This document shows, piece after piece, positions 51,722 through 60,231 of a stretch of 64,000 nt of DNA. This stretch comes from CBDBGD01 sp965205235 (GTDB taxonomy: Bacteria > Chloroflexota > Dehalococcoidia > Lucifugimonadales > UBA1127): contig CBDBGD010000007.1 in assembly GCA_965205235.1 (NCBI GenBank), forward strand, positions 558,001 to 622,000, given 5' to 3'. The notes beneath the pieces were generated by a model. The model saw nothing but the letters and a program-made list of their open reading frames with translations, ran no database searches and was not told the origin of the DNA. Every line of letters starts with the position of its first letter. The first letter of the stretch is position 1. The position numbers were made by a program, and so were the translations under genes.

Positions 51722-51751
51722 TTGCGTCCAGTCGTGGCGGTGTGCTAGCCT
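51722..51751 (+). promoter_or_regulatory. Possible promoter of the micro-ORF transcript
   Basis: TTGCGT (51722-51727), 18 bases, TAGCCT (51746-51751). The boxes are weak, but the -10 is identical to the one at 4173 and lies about 29 bases before a strong ribosome-binding site. Confidence 0.4.
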
Positions 51752-51779
51752 GCCCTCAGCGGAAAGGAGGTGAGAGCCG

Positions 51780-51839
51780 ATGGCAGATAGTACCGGTCGT
51801 ACCGACTCGGCTCCCTCACTCCACGGAGGAGCTGCCTAG
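51780..51839 (+). CDS. Possible 19-codon micro-ORF
   Basis: ATG at 51780 follows an excellent ribosome-binding site (GGAAAGGAGGTGAG) and opens 19 codons ending TAG; the peptide begins MADSTGRTDSAPSL and ends HGGAA. It lies between a promoter-like pair and a strong terminator, giving a stand-alone transcript of about 150 bases. No family is recognised. It could be a small protein, a leader peptide or part of a small RNA. Confidence 0.45.
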   Translation: MADSTGRTDSAPSLHGGAA

Positions 51840-51872
51840 AGCAAGCTTCACTCTGGAGTAAGGTGAGCACAA

Positions 51873-51908
51873 AGCAGGGGGGCCTTTGCAGGCTCCCCTG
51901 CTCCTTTT
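51873..51908. terminator. Strong, probably bidirectional terminator
   Basis: AGCAGGGGGGCCT (51873-51885) pairs with AGGCTCCCCTGCT (51890-51902) over 13 base pairs with one G-T pair and a four-base loop, followed by CCTTTT on the plus strand. On the minus strand the same stem is followed by TTTG, just after the aminotransferase stop at 51907. It can serve both directions. Confidence 0.8.
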
Positions 51909-53097
51909 ATCCGGGGAGGCCATGGGCCCGCGCCGCCTTGCTCAGCCCCTCCAACGCCCCCTCCAGCACCCGCTCCTGCACCGAGTAGGAGATGCGGAAG
52001 TGGCCCGGCTCGCCGAAGCCCGTGCCGGGTGTCACCAGGACGCGGTGCTCAAGCAACTCCCGGGAGAAGGCAACGTCGTCGGGAGTTGGCGAGGCGGGGA
52101 AGACGTAGAAGGCCCCCTGGGGCTGCACAAGGCTGTAGCCCATGGAGGTAAGGCCCTGGGCGACGCGGTCCCGCTGCTGCTGGTACCAGGCGACGTCGAC
52201 CTGGGCGTCGAGGGACGCCTGCACCGCCCGCTGCATGAAGGCGGGAGCGTTGACGAACCCCAGGACGCGCGTGGAGTAGACCAGCCCGTCGATGATCTCC
52301 GCCTTGTCGGCCATGTCCGGGGGCACGGCGATGTAGCCGATGCGCTCCCCGGCCAGCGAGAGGTCCTTCGAGAAGGACGTGGCGACGATGGTGTCGGGGT
52401 AGAAGGGGTAGAGGTAGGGGTACTCCAGCCCGTCGAAGATGAGGCGCGCGTAGGGCTCGTCGCTGATGAGGAAGATGCGGGTGCCGAAGCGCTTCGCCGT
52501 GTCGGTGAGCACCTTGGCGAGGGCTTCGAGCGTCTCGGGCGAGTAGACGACGCCGGTGGGGTTGTTGGGGGAGTTGACGATGACGGCGCGGACCCGCGGG
52601 GTCAGGGAGCGCTCCAGGGCTTCGAGATCGGGGAGGAAGGCTTCGTCGGTGGGGGTGGTGCGGACGATGCCGCCGTGGTTGCCGGCGTAGGCGATGTACT
52701 CCCAGAAGAAGGGGGCGAAGGCCAGAACCTCGTCGCCGGGGTTCAGGATGGTCTTGAAGATGACGTTGAGTGCGCCGCCGGCCCCCGAGGCCATCACCAC
52801 GTCGCCGGCGGTGAAGGCGAGGCCGGTCTCCCGGGCCAGGCGGTCGGCGACGGCGGTGCGCGCCTCGACGAGGCCCGCGTTGGGCATGTAGCGGTGCATG
52901 CCGGGAATGGGGTTGCCGGCGAGGCGCTGGAGCGCCTGGGTGAACTCGGCGGGCGGCTCCAGGACGGGGTTGCCCAGGGACAAGTCGAAGACCTGGTCCT
53001 CCCCGTAGCGCCGCTTCATCTCCAGGCCCAGCTCGAACATGCGGCGGACCCAGGACGAGGTCTCCAGAGCACGCTTGACGCCAACCGCTATCGCCAC
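51907..53097 (-). CDS. Class I/II PLP-dependent aminotransferase
   Basis: A 396-residue fold-type-I aminotransferase. It shows SLGNPVLEPPAEFTQALQRL, VVMASGAGGALNVIFKTIL, VNSPNNPTGVVYSPETLEAL, LISDEPYARLIFDG and the PLP lysine in TSFSKDLSLAGERIGYIAVP. The close group is aspartate/alanine-type aminotransferases; the exact substrate is unclear. GTG at 53097 is used because AGGAGG lies seven bases upstream. Confidence 0.9.
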   Translation of the reverse strand: MAIAVGVKRALETSSWVRRMFELGLEMKRRYGEDQVFDLSLGNPVLEPPAEFTQALQRLAGNPIPGMHRYMPNAGLVEARTAVADRLARETGLAFTAGDVVMASGAGGALNVIFKTILNPGDEVLAFAPFFWEYIAYAGNHGGIVRTTPTDEAFLPDLEALERSLTPRVRAVIVNSPNNPTGVVYSPETLEALAKVLTDTAKRFGTRIFLISDEPYARLIFDGLEYPYLYPFYPDTIVATSFSKDLSLAGERIGYIAVPPDMADKAEIIDGLVYSTRVLGFVNAPAFMQRAVQASLDAQVDVAWYQQQRDRVAQGLTSMGYSLVQPQGAFYVFPASPTPDDVAFSRELLEHRVLVTPGTGFGEPGHFRISYSVQERVLEGALEGLSKAARAHGLPG

Positions 53098-53166
53098 GAC
53101 GACTCCTCCTTCAGGCAAGTCCCCGCAGGGGCAACCGGCCCATTATAGCGGATGGCGGCGGAGGGA

Positions 53167-54804
53167 CTAGGGCGCGGGCGTGGCCGGAGGGGCATCCGGG
53201 AGACCATCCGAGTGGACGGTGCGCAGGCCGAGCTTGTGGTAGCCGGACGCGCCGTCCGGCGCGGGGGGCGCGACCTCGTCGGTCTGGAGGTCACCGTTGC
53301 CGTCGCGAGCGCGCACCCACAGGATGCCCTGCCAGTCAACGGGGAGATCGTGGTGGCCCGTCCACAGCACCCAGGTGTAGGGTGAGAGGGCGTCGTCAGG
53401 GGACATGCGGTGCCACGTCTCGCCGTCGTCGGTGCTGATCTCGACCTCGTCGATGCCGCGAGCGCCGGAGTAGGCGATGCCGCCCAGGGGCAGGGGGCCG
53501 TCGATGGGGGTTGCGCCGCCGCGGGGAACGAGGAAGACGGAGGTGGTCTTCACGATGCACTCGTCGCTCCAGCCGCGCTCCTCCCAGTAGCCCTGATGGT
53601 CGTAGTCGACGGCCTCGATGCGGGTGACCCACTTCACGCTCTTCATGCCGTAGCGTCCGGGCACCAGCAGTCGAGCTGGGTAGCCGTGGTTGGTGGGCAG
53701 GGGTTCGCCGTTCATCTCGTAGGCCAGCATGACCTCGGATTGCATGGCTAGGTCGAGGGGAATGCTGCTGGAGTAGTTGTCGGCGGCGTGGAAGACGATC
53801 TTCATGGTGCCGTCCGGCGCGCCGCCGGCCCGCTCGAGCAGGTCGCGGACGCGGACGCCCTTCCAGTGGGCGTTGCTGATGAGGTGGCCGCCCACCTCGT
53901 TGCTGATGCACTCGAGCGTGACGTACTCCTCCACTGCGGGGAGGGAGACGAGCTCGGCGTAGGAGAGGGTGTGAGCGCCGCCCGCGAGGCCGTCCATCTG
54001 GAGGCTCCAGACGTCGGAACCCTCGCCGCCCTCCACATGAAGCTCGGGGTCCAGGACATTCTTGGAGATGACGTAGAAGTCCTCGTTGGAGGTGACGACG
54101 GGCGGCATCTGGCCCGGCGGGATGGGGTTGCCGGCGGAGAGGCTCATGCGGGAGATGCCGGTGGAGACGGTGCGCAGGCCGAAGGCAACAACGCCGATCA
54201 CAGCGGACCAGACCACCACGCGGCGTAGGAAAACGCGCCGGGTTTCGCCGGGCTTGGGCGAACGCGAAGTGTCGTCGGCGTCAGCGGGCGAGGGGGTGAG
54301 CCGGGCGAAGAGCCAGGGCATGGCCATGCCGTACACGCCGGAGGCGATGAAGGCGGCCAGGGTGTAGTTCACGCCGCCGCCAACGGCCTCGCGGCCGAAG
54401 AAGCCCACGCCGGCGATGGGCGCCGCCACGAAGACGAAGAGGGCCCAGAGGCCGGCGGTGAGGAAGAGGCTGTGCCAGGGCGACGGCTGGAAGTTCGCCT
54501 CCGACCGCAGGCCCGCCAGCCAGCCGTAGGCAACGCCGACCGCTCCGCCGAAGGGAATCATGGCGAGGCTGAGGCAGAAGAAGAGCAGGGGCTTGGCGTA
54601 GCTTCCCAGGCGCTCGATGAAGAACTCGAACAGAGCGGGCGGGGTGAGCTCCAGGATCTTGTCGGCCAGAATCTCCTGGATGAAGGGCGCGTCGAGGCCA
54701 AAGCGCACGACGACGGAGAAGAAGCCCATGGCGGCCCCGGCGCCCAGGCCGGCAATCACTCCGGCGCGGAGATACCGCCTTCGATCCCCAGCAGTCGTCG
54801 ACAT
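53167..54804 (-). CDS. Membrane-anchored sulfite-oxidase-family molybdoenzyme
   Basis: A 545-residue protein. The N-terminal third has about four to five membrane helices (GVIAGLGAGAAMGFFSVVVR, PLLFFCLSLAMIPFGGAVGV, SLFLTAGLWALFVFVAAPIA and others) plus one more near residue 200. The rest is a sulfite-oxidase-type molybdopterin domain with VEEYVTLECISNEVGGHLIS (the Mo-ligand Cys), HWKGVRVRDLLERAGGAP and GYPARLLVPGRYGMKSVKW. A C-terminal dimerisation domain has VEISTDDGETWHRM. No heme motif is seen. ATG at 54804 has GGGAGGA upstream. The substrate is unknown. Confidence 0.9.
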   Translation of the reverse strand: MSTTAGDRRRYLRAGVIAGLGAGAAMGFFSVVVRFGLDAPFIQEILADKILELTPPALFEFFIERLGSYAKPLLFFCLSLAMIPFGGAVGVAYGWLAGLRSEANFQPSPWHSLFLTAGLWALFVFVAAPIAGVGFFGREAVGGGVNYTLAAFIASGVYGMAMPWLFARLTPSPADADDTSRSPKPGETRRVFLRRVVVWSAVIGVVAFGLRTVSTGISRMSLSAGNPIPPGQMPPVVTSNEDFYVISKNVLDPELHVEGGEGSDVWSLQMDGLAGGAHTLSYAELVSLPAVEEYVTLECISNEVGGHLISNAHWKGVRVRDLLERAGGAPDGTMKIVFHAADNYSSSIPLDLAMQSEVMLAYEMNGEPLPTNHGYPARLLVPGRYGMKSVKWVTRIEAVDYDHQGYWEERGWSDECIVKTTSVFLVPRGGATPIDGPLPLGGIAYSGARGIDEVEISTDDGETWHRMSPDDALSPYTWVLWTGHHDLPVDWQGILWVRARDGNGDLQTDEVAPPAPDGASGYHKLGLRTVHSDGLPDAPPATPAP

Positions 54805-54831
54805 ACGCCGTCCTCCCCCGGCCCGGATACC

Positions 54832-54856
54832 CTTGCGCATTATAATACGACGCAAG
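54832..54856. promoter_or_regulatory. AT-rich divergent promoter with inverted repeat
   Basis: Between the divergent molybdoenzyme and rsmI genes, CTTGCG (54832-54837) and CGCAAG (54851-54856) flank TATAAT (54841-54846), a -10 box for rsmI with a start very near its ATG. The arms could bind a regulator. Confidence 0.45.
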
Positions 54857-54871
54857 AACGGGTCGGGGTCT

Positions 54872-55708
54872 ATGGTGCACACGCTCTACCTTGTCGGCAC
54901 GCCCATAGGGAACCTGGAGGACGTCACCCTGCGCGCGCTGCGGGTGCTGCGGGAGGTGGCGCTCATCGCCGCGGAGGACACGCGACGGACGCGGGTGCTG
55001 CTGACTCGCTACGGCATCCGCACGCGCACCACCAGCTTCCACGAGGGCAACAAGTCCCGGCAGATCCCCCGCCTGCTCGCGACGCTGGAACGGGAGGACG
55101 TGGCGCTGGTCACCGAGGCGGGGATGCCGGGCATCAGCGACCCCGGCTACGAGCTGGCGCGGGCGGCGCGGGAGCGGGGCGCGGAGGTGGTGGTGGTGCC
55201 GGGGCCGTCGGCGGCGACGACGGCGGTGGTGGCGTCGGGGCTGCCGTCGGACCGCTTCCTCTTCCTCGGCTTCCTGCCGCGCAAGTCGCCGGAGCGGCGC
55301 AGGGCGCTGCGGGCCGTCGCGGGGTCGCCGTGGTCGCTGGTGGTGTTCGAGGCGCCGCGGCGGCTGCAGGGCGCGCTGCGGGACATGCTCGACACGCTGG
55401 GCGACCGCAGCATCGCCGTGTGCCGGGAGATGACCAAGCTCCACGAGGAGGTGTACCGGGGCTCGGTCTCCAGCGCCCTGGCGCACCTCGATGCGCCGCG
55501 GGGCGAGTTCACGTTGGTCGTGGCGGGCGCGCCGGAGGGAGCGGCCCAGGCGTCGGCGGAGGAAGCGCGGGAGGCGCTGCTGCGGCTGCGGGCCCAGGGC
55601 CTGCGCGCCCGGGAGTCGGTGTCGCAGGTGGCCGAGGCGACGGGGCTGGCGCACCGGGCGCTGTACCGGATGTGGCTGGACCTGCCGCATGCGCCGGAGA
55701 GGCGCTAG
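54872..55708 (+). CDS. rsmI: 16S rRNA (cytidine-1402-2'-O)-methyltransferase
   Basis: Methylates C1402 in the decoding centre of 16S rRNA using SAM. The 278-residue tetrapyrrole-methylase-fold protein has TLYLVGTPIGNLEDVTLRAL, IAAEDTRRTRVLL, SFHEGNKSRQIPRLLATLER, LVTEAGMPGISDPGYELARA and FLGFLPRKSPERR. Length and motifs are standard. The downstream VLRF1-like gene begins three bases later. Confidence 0.95.
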   Translation: MVHTLYLVGTPIGNLEDVTLRALRVLREVALIAAEDTRRTRVLLTRYGIRTRTTSFHEGNKSRQIPRLLATLEREDVALVTEAGMPGISDPGYELARAARERGAEVVVVPGPSAATTAVVASGLPSDRFLFLGFLPRKSPERRRALRAVAGSPWSLVVFEAPRRLQGALRDMLDTLGDRSIAVCREMTKLHEEVYRGSVSSALAHLDAPRGEFTLVVAGAPEGAAQASAEEAREALLRLRAQGLRARESVSQVAEATGLAHRALYRMWLDLPHAPERR

Positions 55709-55711
55709 CCC

Positions 55712-56461
55712 GTGGCCAGCGGCGGGGGATCACTCCGGCGGTCGCTGGGCCCGCGAGGGCTGGATCGACTCCTGGACGCCGCGGCCGACTCGGGGGCGCA
55801 GGCCGCGACCCTCTACGTCTCCGCCGGGGGCAGCATTCCCGGCGCCGTCGAGGATGCACGCATCGACGCCGCTGTGCACGACGCGGTCCGCGCGTCGGAA
55901 ACGGGGGCGGCGCTGTTCCTGTCGCCCGATGCGGGCTACCTTGTGCTGCCTCCCTTCCCCGTCGTCGAGGCGTCGGCTCACTGCGGCTGGGAGCCAGGGC
56001 CGCTCCGCCACCTCCTCGCGCAGAGCCGTCTCGTCGGCGTGGTGCTGCTGCGGCTGGGCCGCTACGCCGTGGGGGTGTATCGAGGCCGTACGCTGGTCAC
56101 GTCGAAGACGGACACGCGGCAGGTCCACGGCCGTCACCGGGCCGGGGGGTCGTCGCAGCGGCGGTTCGAGCGGCGACGGGAGAAGCAGGCGCGGGAGCTG
56201 TTCGACGAGGCGTGCCGGGTGGTGGGGGCGCAGCTGGGGCCGTACGAGCGGGAGCTGGAGCACGTCTTCCTGGGCGGCGAGGCGCACACGCTCCGGGCGT
56301 TCCGGGAGCGATGCCGGGCGCTGGAGGCGCTGTCGGACCGGGTGCGGGGGCGAGTGCTACCCGTGCGAGAGCCCAACCGGAAGGCGCTGGAGGGGCTGCC
56401 GGAGACGCTGTGGGAGAGCCAGGTCTACGACCTGGGCCCCCAGCGTGACGCGGAGGAGTAA
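55712..56461 (+). CDS. VLRF1-like (acVLRF1-type) release-factor-fold protein
   Basis: A 249-residue protein resembling the bacterial VLRF1 group of eRF1-related peptidyl-tRNA hydrolases. The diagnostic stretch is HGRHRAGGSSQRRFERRREK, followed by QARELFDEA, where the conserved glutamine after GGS aligns with the catalytic loop. The N-terminal half has VGVVLLRLGRYAVGVYRG and LVTSKTDTRQV, as expected. Such proteins are thought to free peptides from stalled ribosomes. It starts at GTG 55712, three bases after rsmI, so both probably belong to one ribosome-care operon. Confidence 0.7.
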   Translation: MASGGGSLRRSLGPRGLDRLLDAAADSGAQAATLYVSAGGSIPGAVEDARIDAAVHDAVRASETGAALFLSPDAGYLVLPPFPVVEASAHCGWEPGPLRHLLAQSRLVGVVLLRLGRYAVGVYRGRTLVTSKTDTRQVHGRHRAGGSSQRRFERRREKQARELFDEACRVVGAQLGPYERELEHVFLGGEAHTLRAFRERCRALEALSDRVRGRVLPVREPNRKALEGLPETLWESQVYDLGPQRDAEE

Positions 56462-56512
56462 GGCCGTTAGAATCACGACACGGGCACGGCCCGACGAGCA
56501 AAGGGGGGAATG

Positions 56513-57865
56513 ATGGTCTACGAGGCGGAAGAGGGCAATATCAGCTTTGCCGTGACCGGGGACGCCATGATCACCCGGCGCATGCGGATGTTTCGGGAGC
56601 CGGGCTTCAAAAAGATGGTGGACCTATTGCGCGGCGCCGACGTCAGCCTGGTCAACCTGGAGATGCTATTCCACAACTACGAGATGAGCTGGCAGGGGAA
56701 AGCCACCCACTCATTCCAGGTGTCGGAGCCGCGGAACCTGGACGAGCTGAAGTGGCTGGGCTTCGACGTGGTGACGACGGCCAATAACCACTCCTACGAC
56801 TACTCGGAGGCGGGGTTCCTGGCGACGCTGGACAACGTGAAGGAGCACGACCTGCTGCAGGCGGGGGGTGGCCTGGACGTCGACGAGGCGCGGGCCCCGG
56901 CCTACATGGACACGCCCGGCGGGCGCGTGGCGGTGATGGCAGGGACGAGCACGTACACGGAGGACTCGCGAGCAGGACCGGGTAGGGCCGGCTTTCCGGG
57001 CAAGCCCGGCGTCAACGCAGTGGGACACAACACCGTCCACTACGTCCGCAAGCACGTCTTCGACGCTCTGACGGAGGCCAAGCGAGAGCTGGGCTACGGG
57101 GCCAAGGAGGAGCAGTCGCGGCGCTTCGTGCCCGTGGCCGCGTCGCCGCCGGTAGACCCGGAGACGGAGGTGCGCCTCTTCGACCAGCGGTTCCGGCCCA
57201 GCGACGAGTACGCCGTGAAGACCCACTGCAGCCCACAGGACCTGGAGGACATCTCCCGCTGGCTTCGAGGCGCGGAACGGTCGGCGGACTGGCGGGTGTA
57301 CGGGCTGCACTGCCACGAAAGCGGCACGAGCGGGGAGTTCCACGGCGGGTCGCGGCTGGCGCCGCCGGACTTCCTGGAGGAGTTCGCCCGGTTCACCATC
57401 GACCAGGGGTGCCAGCTCTTCTTCGCCCACGGGCCGCACTTCCTGCGGGGCATCGAAATCTACAAGAACCGCCCCATCTTCTACAGCCTAGGCAACTTCA
57501 TCTTCCAGAACGAGACGGTGCAGTGGCTCCCGGAGCCGGGCTACAGCGGCCTGAACCTGGGGGCCGACGCAACGCCCGGCGACTGGGGCTGGACCCGCTC
57601 GGGCGGGGCGGAGTACGGCTTTGCGGCGGACCCGGTCTTCTACCGGAGCGCCATACCGGTGTGCGAGTACGAGAACGGCGACCTGAAGGTGATCCGCATC
57701 TACCCCATCGACCTGGGGTACCGCAAGCCCATGGGGCAGCGGGGCCGGCCGGTGCTGGCGGACGAGCCCGTGGCGCAGCAGGTGCTGCGGTGGCTGCAGG
57801 AGGTCTCGAAGCCGTACGGGACGGAGATCAGCATCGAGGAGAACGTGGGGGTGATCCGGCTGTAA
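56513..57865 (+). CDS. CapA-family metallophosphatase-fold protein
   Basis: A 450-residue protein of the PGA-capsule (CapA/PgsA) family, a calcineurin-like fold. It shows FAVTGDAMITRRMRMFREPG, DVSLVNLEMLFHNYEM, VVTTANNHSYDYSEAGFLAT, LFFAHGPHFLRGIEIYKNRP and IFYSLGNFIFQNE. There is no membrane anchor, and the middle is longer than usual (about residues 150-270). Capsule synthesis is not supported by the neighbours; many such proteins are uncharacterised hydrolases. ATG at 56513 is preferred over 56510 for spacing from GGGGGG. Confidence 0.85.
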   Translation: MVYEAEEGNISFAVTGDAMITRRMRMFREPGFKKMVDLLRGADVSLVNLEMLFHNYEMSWQGKATHSFQVSEPRNLDELKWLGFDVVTTANNHSYDYSEAGFLATLDNVKEHDLLQAGGGLDVDEARAPAYMDTPGGRVAVMAGTSTYTEDSRAGPGRAGFPGKPGVNAVGHNTVHYVRKHVFDALTEAKRELGYGAKEEQSRRFVPVAASPPVDPETEVRLFDQRFRPSDEYAVKTHCSPQDLEDISRWLRGAERSADWRVYGLHCHESGTSGEFHGGSRLAPPDFLEEFARFTIDQGCQLFFAHGPHFLRGIEIYKNRPIFYSLGNFIFQNETVQWLPEPGYSGLNLGADATPGDWGWTRSGGAEYGFAADPVFYRSAIPVCEYENGDLKVIRIYPIDLGYRKPMGQRGRPVLADEPVAQQVLRWLQEVSKPYGTEISIEENVGVIRL

Positions 57866-57890
57866 GGGAGGCGGCAGGCAGGAGGTTCCC

Positions 57891-58649
57891 ATGACCACCA
57901 GGGTGCTGATCACGGGGATGAGCGGGCTCATCGGCGGGCTGCTGCGGCGCCGGCTGGAGGCCGCGGGCGGCTACACGCTGCGGGCGCTGAACCGTCGCCC
58001 CGTGGAGGGCGTCGAGACCGTCCAGGCCGACATCGGCGACCTGGACGCTATCGCGCCGGCGTTCGAGGGGCAGGACGTGGTGGTGCACCTGGCGGCGCAG
58101 CTCCAGGACGACCCGTGGGACGAGCTGCTCCGCGCGAACGTGGTGGGGACGTACAACGTCTTTGAGGCGGCGCGCATGGCGGGAGTGCGCCGGGTGGTCT
58201 TCGCCAGCAGCGGCCGCGTCGTGCAGGCGGTCGAGTTCGCCCCACCCATCGACGCGCTGGTGGAGGGACGGTACGACGAGCTTCCGCCGTCGTGGCCGAT
58301 GGCGACGCACGAGACGATGCGGCCCAGCGGGACCTACGGCGCGTCGAAGGCGTGGGGTGAGGCGCTGGGCCGCCACTACTCGGACGCGTACGGCATCTCG
58401 GTGCTGTGCGTGCGCATCGGGCTGGTGAGCCAGGACGACCGGGCGACGGGCCCGCGGGCGGCGTCGGTGTACCTCAGCCACCGGGACGTGGCGCAGGTGC
58501 TGCACCGCTGCATCGACGCGCCGGCCGACCTGCGGTTCGACATCTTCCTAGCGATATCGAACAACCGGTGGAGCTACCGGGACCTGGGGCACACGCGAGA
58601 GGTGCTGGGGTACGAGCCGGAGGACTCGGCGGAGGACGCGGAGGCATAG
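57891..58649 (+). CDS. NAD-dependent epimerase/dehydratase
   Basis: A 252-residue extended short-chain dehydrogenase. It has RVLITGMSGLIGGLLRRRLE (Rossmann loop), VQADIGDLDAI, VVVHLAAQLQDDPWDELLRA, NVVGTYNVFEAARMAG and the catalytic pair in GTYGASKAWGEALGRHYSDA (YxxxK). The C-terminal substrate domain is short. The substrate is unknown. It follows CapA by 25 bases. Confidence 0.87.
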   Translation: MTTRVLITGMSGLIGGLLRRRLEAAGGYTLRALNRRPVEGVETVQADIGDLDAIAPAFEGQDVVVHLAAQLQDDPWDELLRANVVGTYNVFEAARMAGVRRVVFASSGRVVQAVEFAPPIDALVEGRYDELPPSWPMATHETMRPSGTYGASKAWGEALGRHYSDAYGISVLCVRIGLVSQDDRATGPRAASVYLSHRDVAQVLHRCIDAPADLRFDIFLAISNNRWSYRDLGHTREVLGYEPEDSAEDAEA

Positions 58650-58689
58650 GGGAAGGCCTAACGCTCCCGGTGTCTTGCTTTTCCCGGGG

Positions 58690-58792
58690 CTGCGCGCCGT
58701 CCCCTCACCCTCCGCGGAGCGACGGCCTCTCCTTGAGGAGAGGCCGATGCGCCGGGCGCTAGGGCGTCGAGGTTCCTGCCTCCGCAAGAACG
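58690..58792. repeat. Palindromic and dispersed repeats after the epimerase
   Basis: GGCCTCTCC (58724-58732) and GGAGAGGCC (58737-58745) form a perfect nine-pair hairpin with loop TTGA. Bases 58766-58792 match 60123-60149 in 26 of 27 positions. The start (GCGCGCCGTCCCCTC) resembles the repeat at 60490. No T-tract follows, so this looks like a repeat rather than a terminator. The gap 58650-58805 holds no gene. Confidence 0.65.
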
Positions 58793-58805
58793 ACGACCAC
58801 CGCGG

Positions 58806-60011
58806 CTACGCCAGGATGCGGTCCCCGTAGAGGCGGACGGCGTTGTCCCAGAGGATCTTGCGCTTGGCGCTCTCGGGGATGTCCTGCTCCAGGAGCATGG
58901 GGACGGCCTTGTCGGGGTCCGGGGCGTCCGAGTGGGAATAGTCCGTGTTCCAGACGATGTTGTCCTCGCCCACCAGCATGACCGCGCCCTTGAGGCCGAA
59001 CTCGTCGGGGTCGCATGCCACGAAGCCCTGGCGTTTGAAGTACTCGCTGGGCTTCAGCGGCAGCCCCTCCGAGTCGAACCACATGCCCTGGCGCTTGTTG
59101 CGCAGGCAGTGGTCGTCCAGCCGGCCCAGCCAGAAGGGCAGCCATCCGGCGTTGCCCTCAAGCAGGGAGATGCGCATCTTGGGGAATTTTTCGAGCAGCC
59201 CCAAGAAGATCATGTGGCCCAGGGAGATCATGTTCTCCACGGAGAAGCCCAGCGCGTGCTCCAGGGCGACCTCCTGGCCGGAGACCAGGTGGCGGGGCTT
59301 GTAGCGCGTGCCGACGTGGGGGTCCCCGCTGTTGACGCCGTGGAAGGACATGGGGAAGTCCAGCTCCTCGGCCAGGGCCCAGAAGCCGTCGTACTCGGGG
59401 TCGTGCCACGCCTTGCCCCGGGCGGGCGTGGGCACGGCAACGGTAACGGCGCCCAGCTTCTCGACGACGCGGCGGGTCTCGATGATCAGCCCCTCGATGT
59501 CGTGCTGGTTGGGGACGATGCCGGAGACCTTGAGCTTCGAGTGGTCCTCCGAGGCGAAGTCGTGGGCCCAGTTGTTGTAGGCACGAGCGCAGGCCCAGAG
59601 GAGGCCCTGGTCGGCGCCTTCGTAGATGAGGCGCATGGCAGCGGGGAAGTTGTCGATCATGACCTGCTTGTCCCAGCCGTAGCGGTCCATGTCGAAGACG
59701 CGGCTTTCGGCGGAGAACTCGGCCTGCCACGCCCCCTCGTACTTGGTGGGCATGAAGTCGGCCGGCGAGCGGTACGCCTTGCGCCTTCCGGCGCCTCCCG
59801 ACCCCTGGGTGTTGGCGCCGTAGCGGATGGAGCCTTCAGGGAAGAGCTCGCAGGGGAGGAACTGGTTGCTGCGCAGGCTGCGCTGTCCCTCCTGCCGCGG
59901 CGGGACCAGCGGACGCCGGTCGTAGTACTCGGCCTCTATGTAGTCGCTCCACAGGTCGTGGGGCTCCTGGATGTGGGCGTCTGCGTCGATGACTTTGAAG
60001 CCGTTCAGCAT
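58806..60011 (-). CDS. Amidohydrolase_2-family metal-dependent hydrolase, copy 1
   Basis: A 401-residue TIM-barrel hydrolase of the amidohydrolase-2 type. The first strand carries metal-binding VIDADAHIQEPHDLWSDYIE. Other blocks are MDRYGWDKQVMIDNFPAAMR, SFHGVNSGDPHVGTRY and EGNAGWLPFWLGRLDDHCLR, with NTDYSHSDAPDPDK near the C-terminus. Members act as decarboxylases or hydrolases; the substrate is unknown. It is a clear paralog of the gene at 60563, and both have similar promoters. Confidence 0.9.
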   Translation of the reverse strand: MLNGFKVIDADAHIQEPHDLWSDYIEAEYYDRRPLVPPRQEGQRSLRSNQFLPCELFPEGSIRYGANTQGSGGAGRRKAYRSPADFMPTKYEGAWQAEFSAESRVFDMDRYGWDKQVMIDNFPAAMRLIYEGADQGLLWACARAYNNWAHDFASEDHSKLKVSGIVPNQHDIEGLIIETRRVVEKLGAVTVAVPTPARGKAWHDPEYDGFWALAEELDFPMSFHGVNSGDPHVGTRYKPRHLVSGQEVALEHALGFSVENMISLGHMIFLGLLEKFPKMRISLLEGNAGWLPFWLGRLDDHCLRNKRQGMWFDSEGLPLKPSEYFKRQGFVACDPDEFGLKGAVMLVGEDNIVWNTDYSHSDAPDPDKAVPMLLEQDIPESAKRKILWDNAVRLYGDRILA

Positions 60012-60043
60012 GATGGGCCTCCTGTGTGGCTCGCTTTGGGGGC

Positions 60044-60072
60044 ACTGTACGAGGTGGGGGCGGGCGCGTCAA
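60044..60072 (-). promoter_or_regulatory. Promoter of amidohydrolase copy 1
   Basis: On the minus strand TTGACG (60067-60072), 17 bases, TACAGT (60044-60049). The arrangement and flanking C-rich sequence are shared with the promoter at 61796-61825. Confidence 0.7.
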
Positions 60073-60122
60073 GGCGGGGAGGGGGTGGGTTCAGCTATGC
60101 TGGGTCGCTACTGGTGACGGGG

Positions 60123-60219
60123 GTCGAGGTTCCTGCCTCCGCAGGAACGTGGTTCGACAAGCTCACCATGAGCGGGGGCCTTGCCTTCACCCCAACTCTC
60201 TCCCAGTGGGAGAGGGGGT
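60123..60219. repeat. Cluster of dispersed repeats
   Basis: Three elements lie in a row. Bases 60123-60149 match 58766-58792. At 60153, TTCGACAAGCTCA followed by TGAGCGG matches 60534 onward. Bases 60186-60219 include a hairpin CTCTCCCA/TGGGAGAG (60198-60214), related to the repeat inside trmI. No gene lies between 60012 and 60231. Confidence 0.65.
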
Positions 60220-60231
60220 AAGGCGGCAGGG

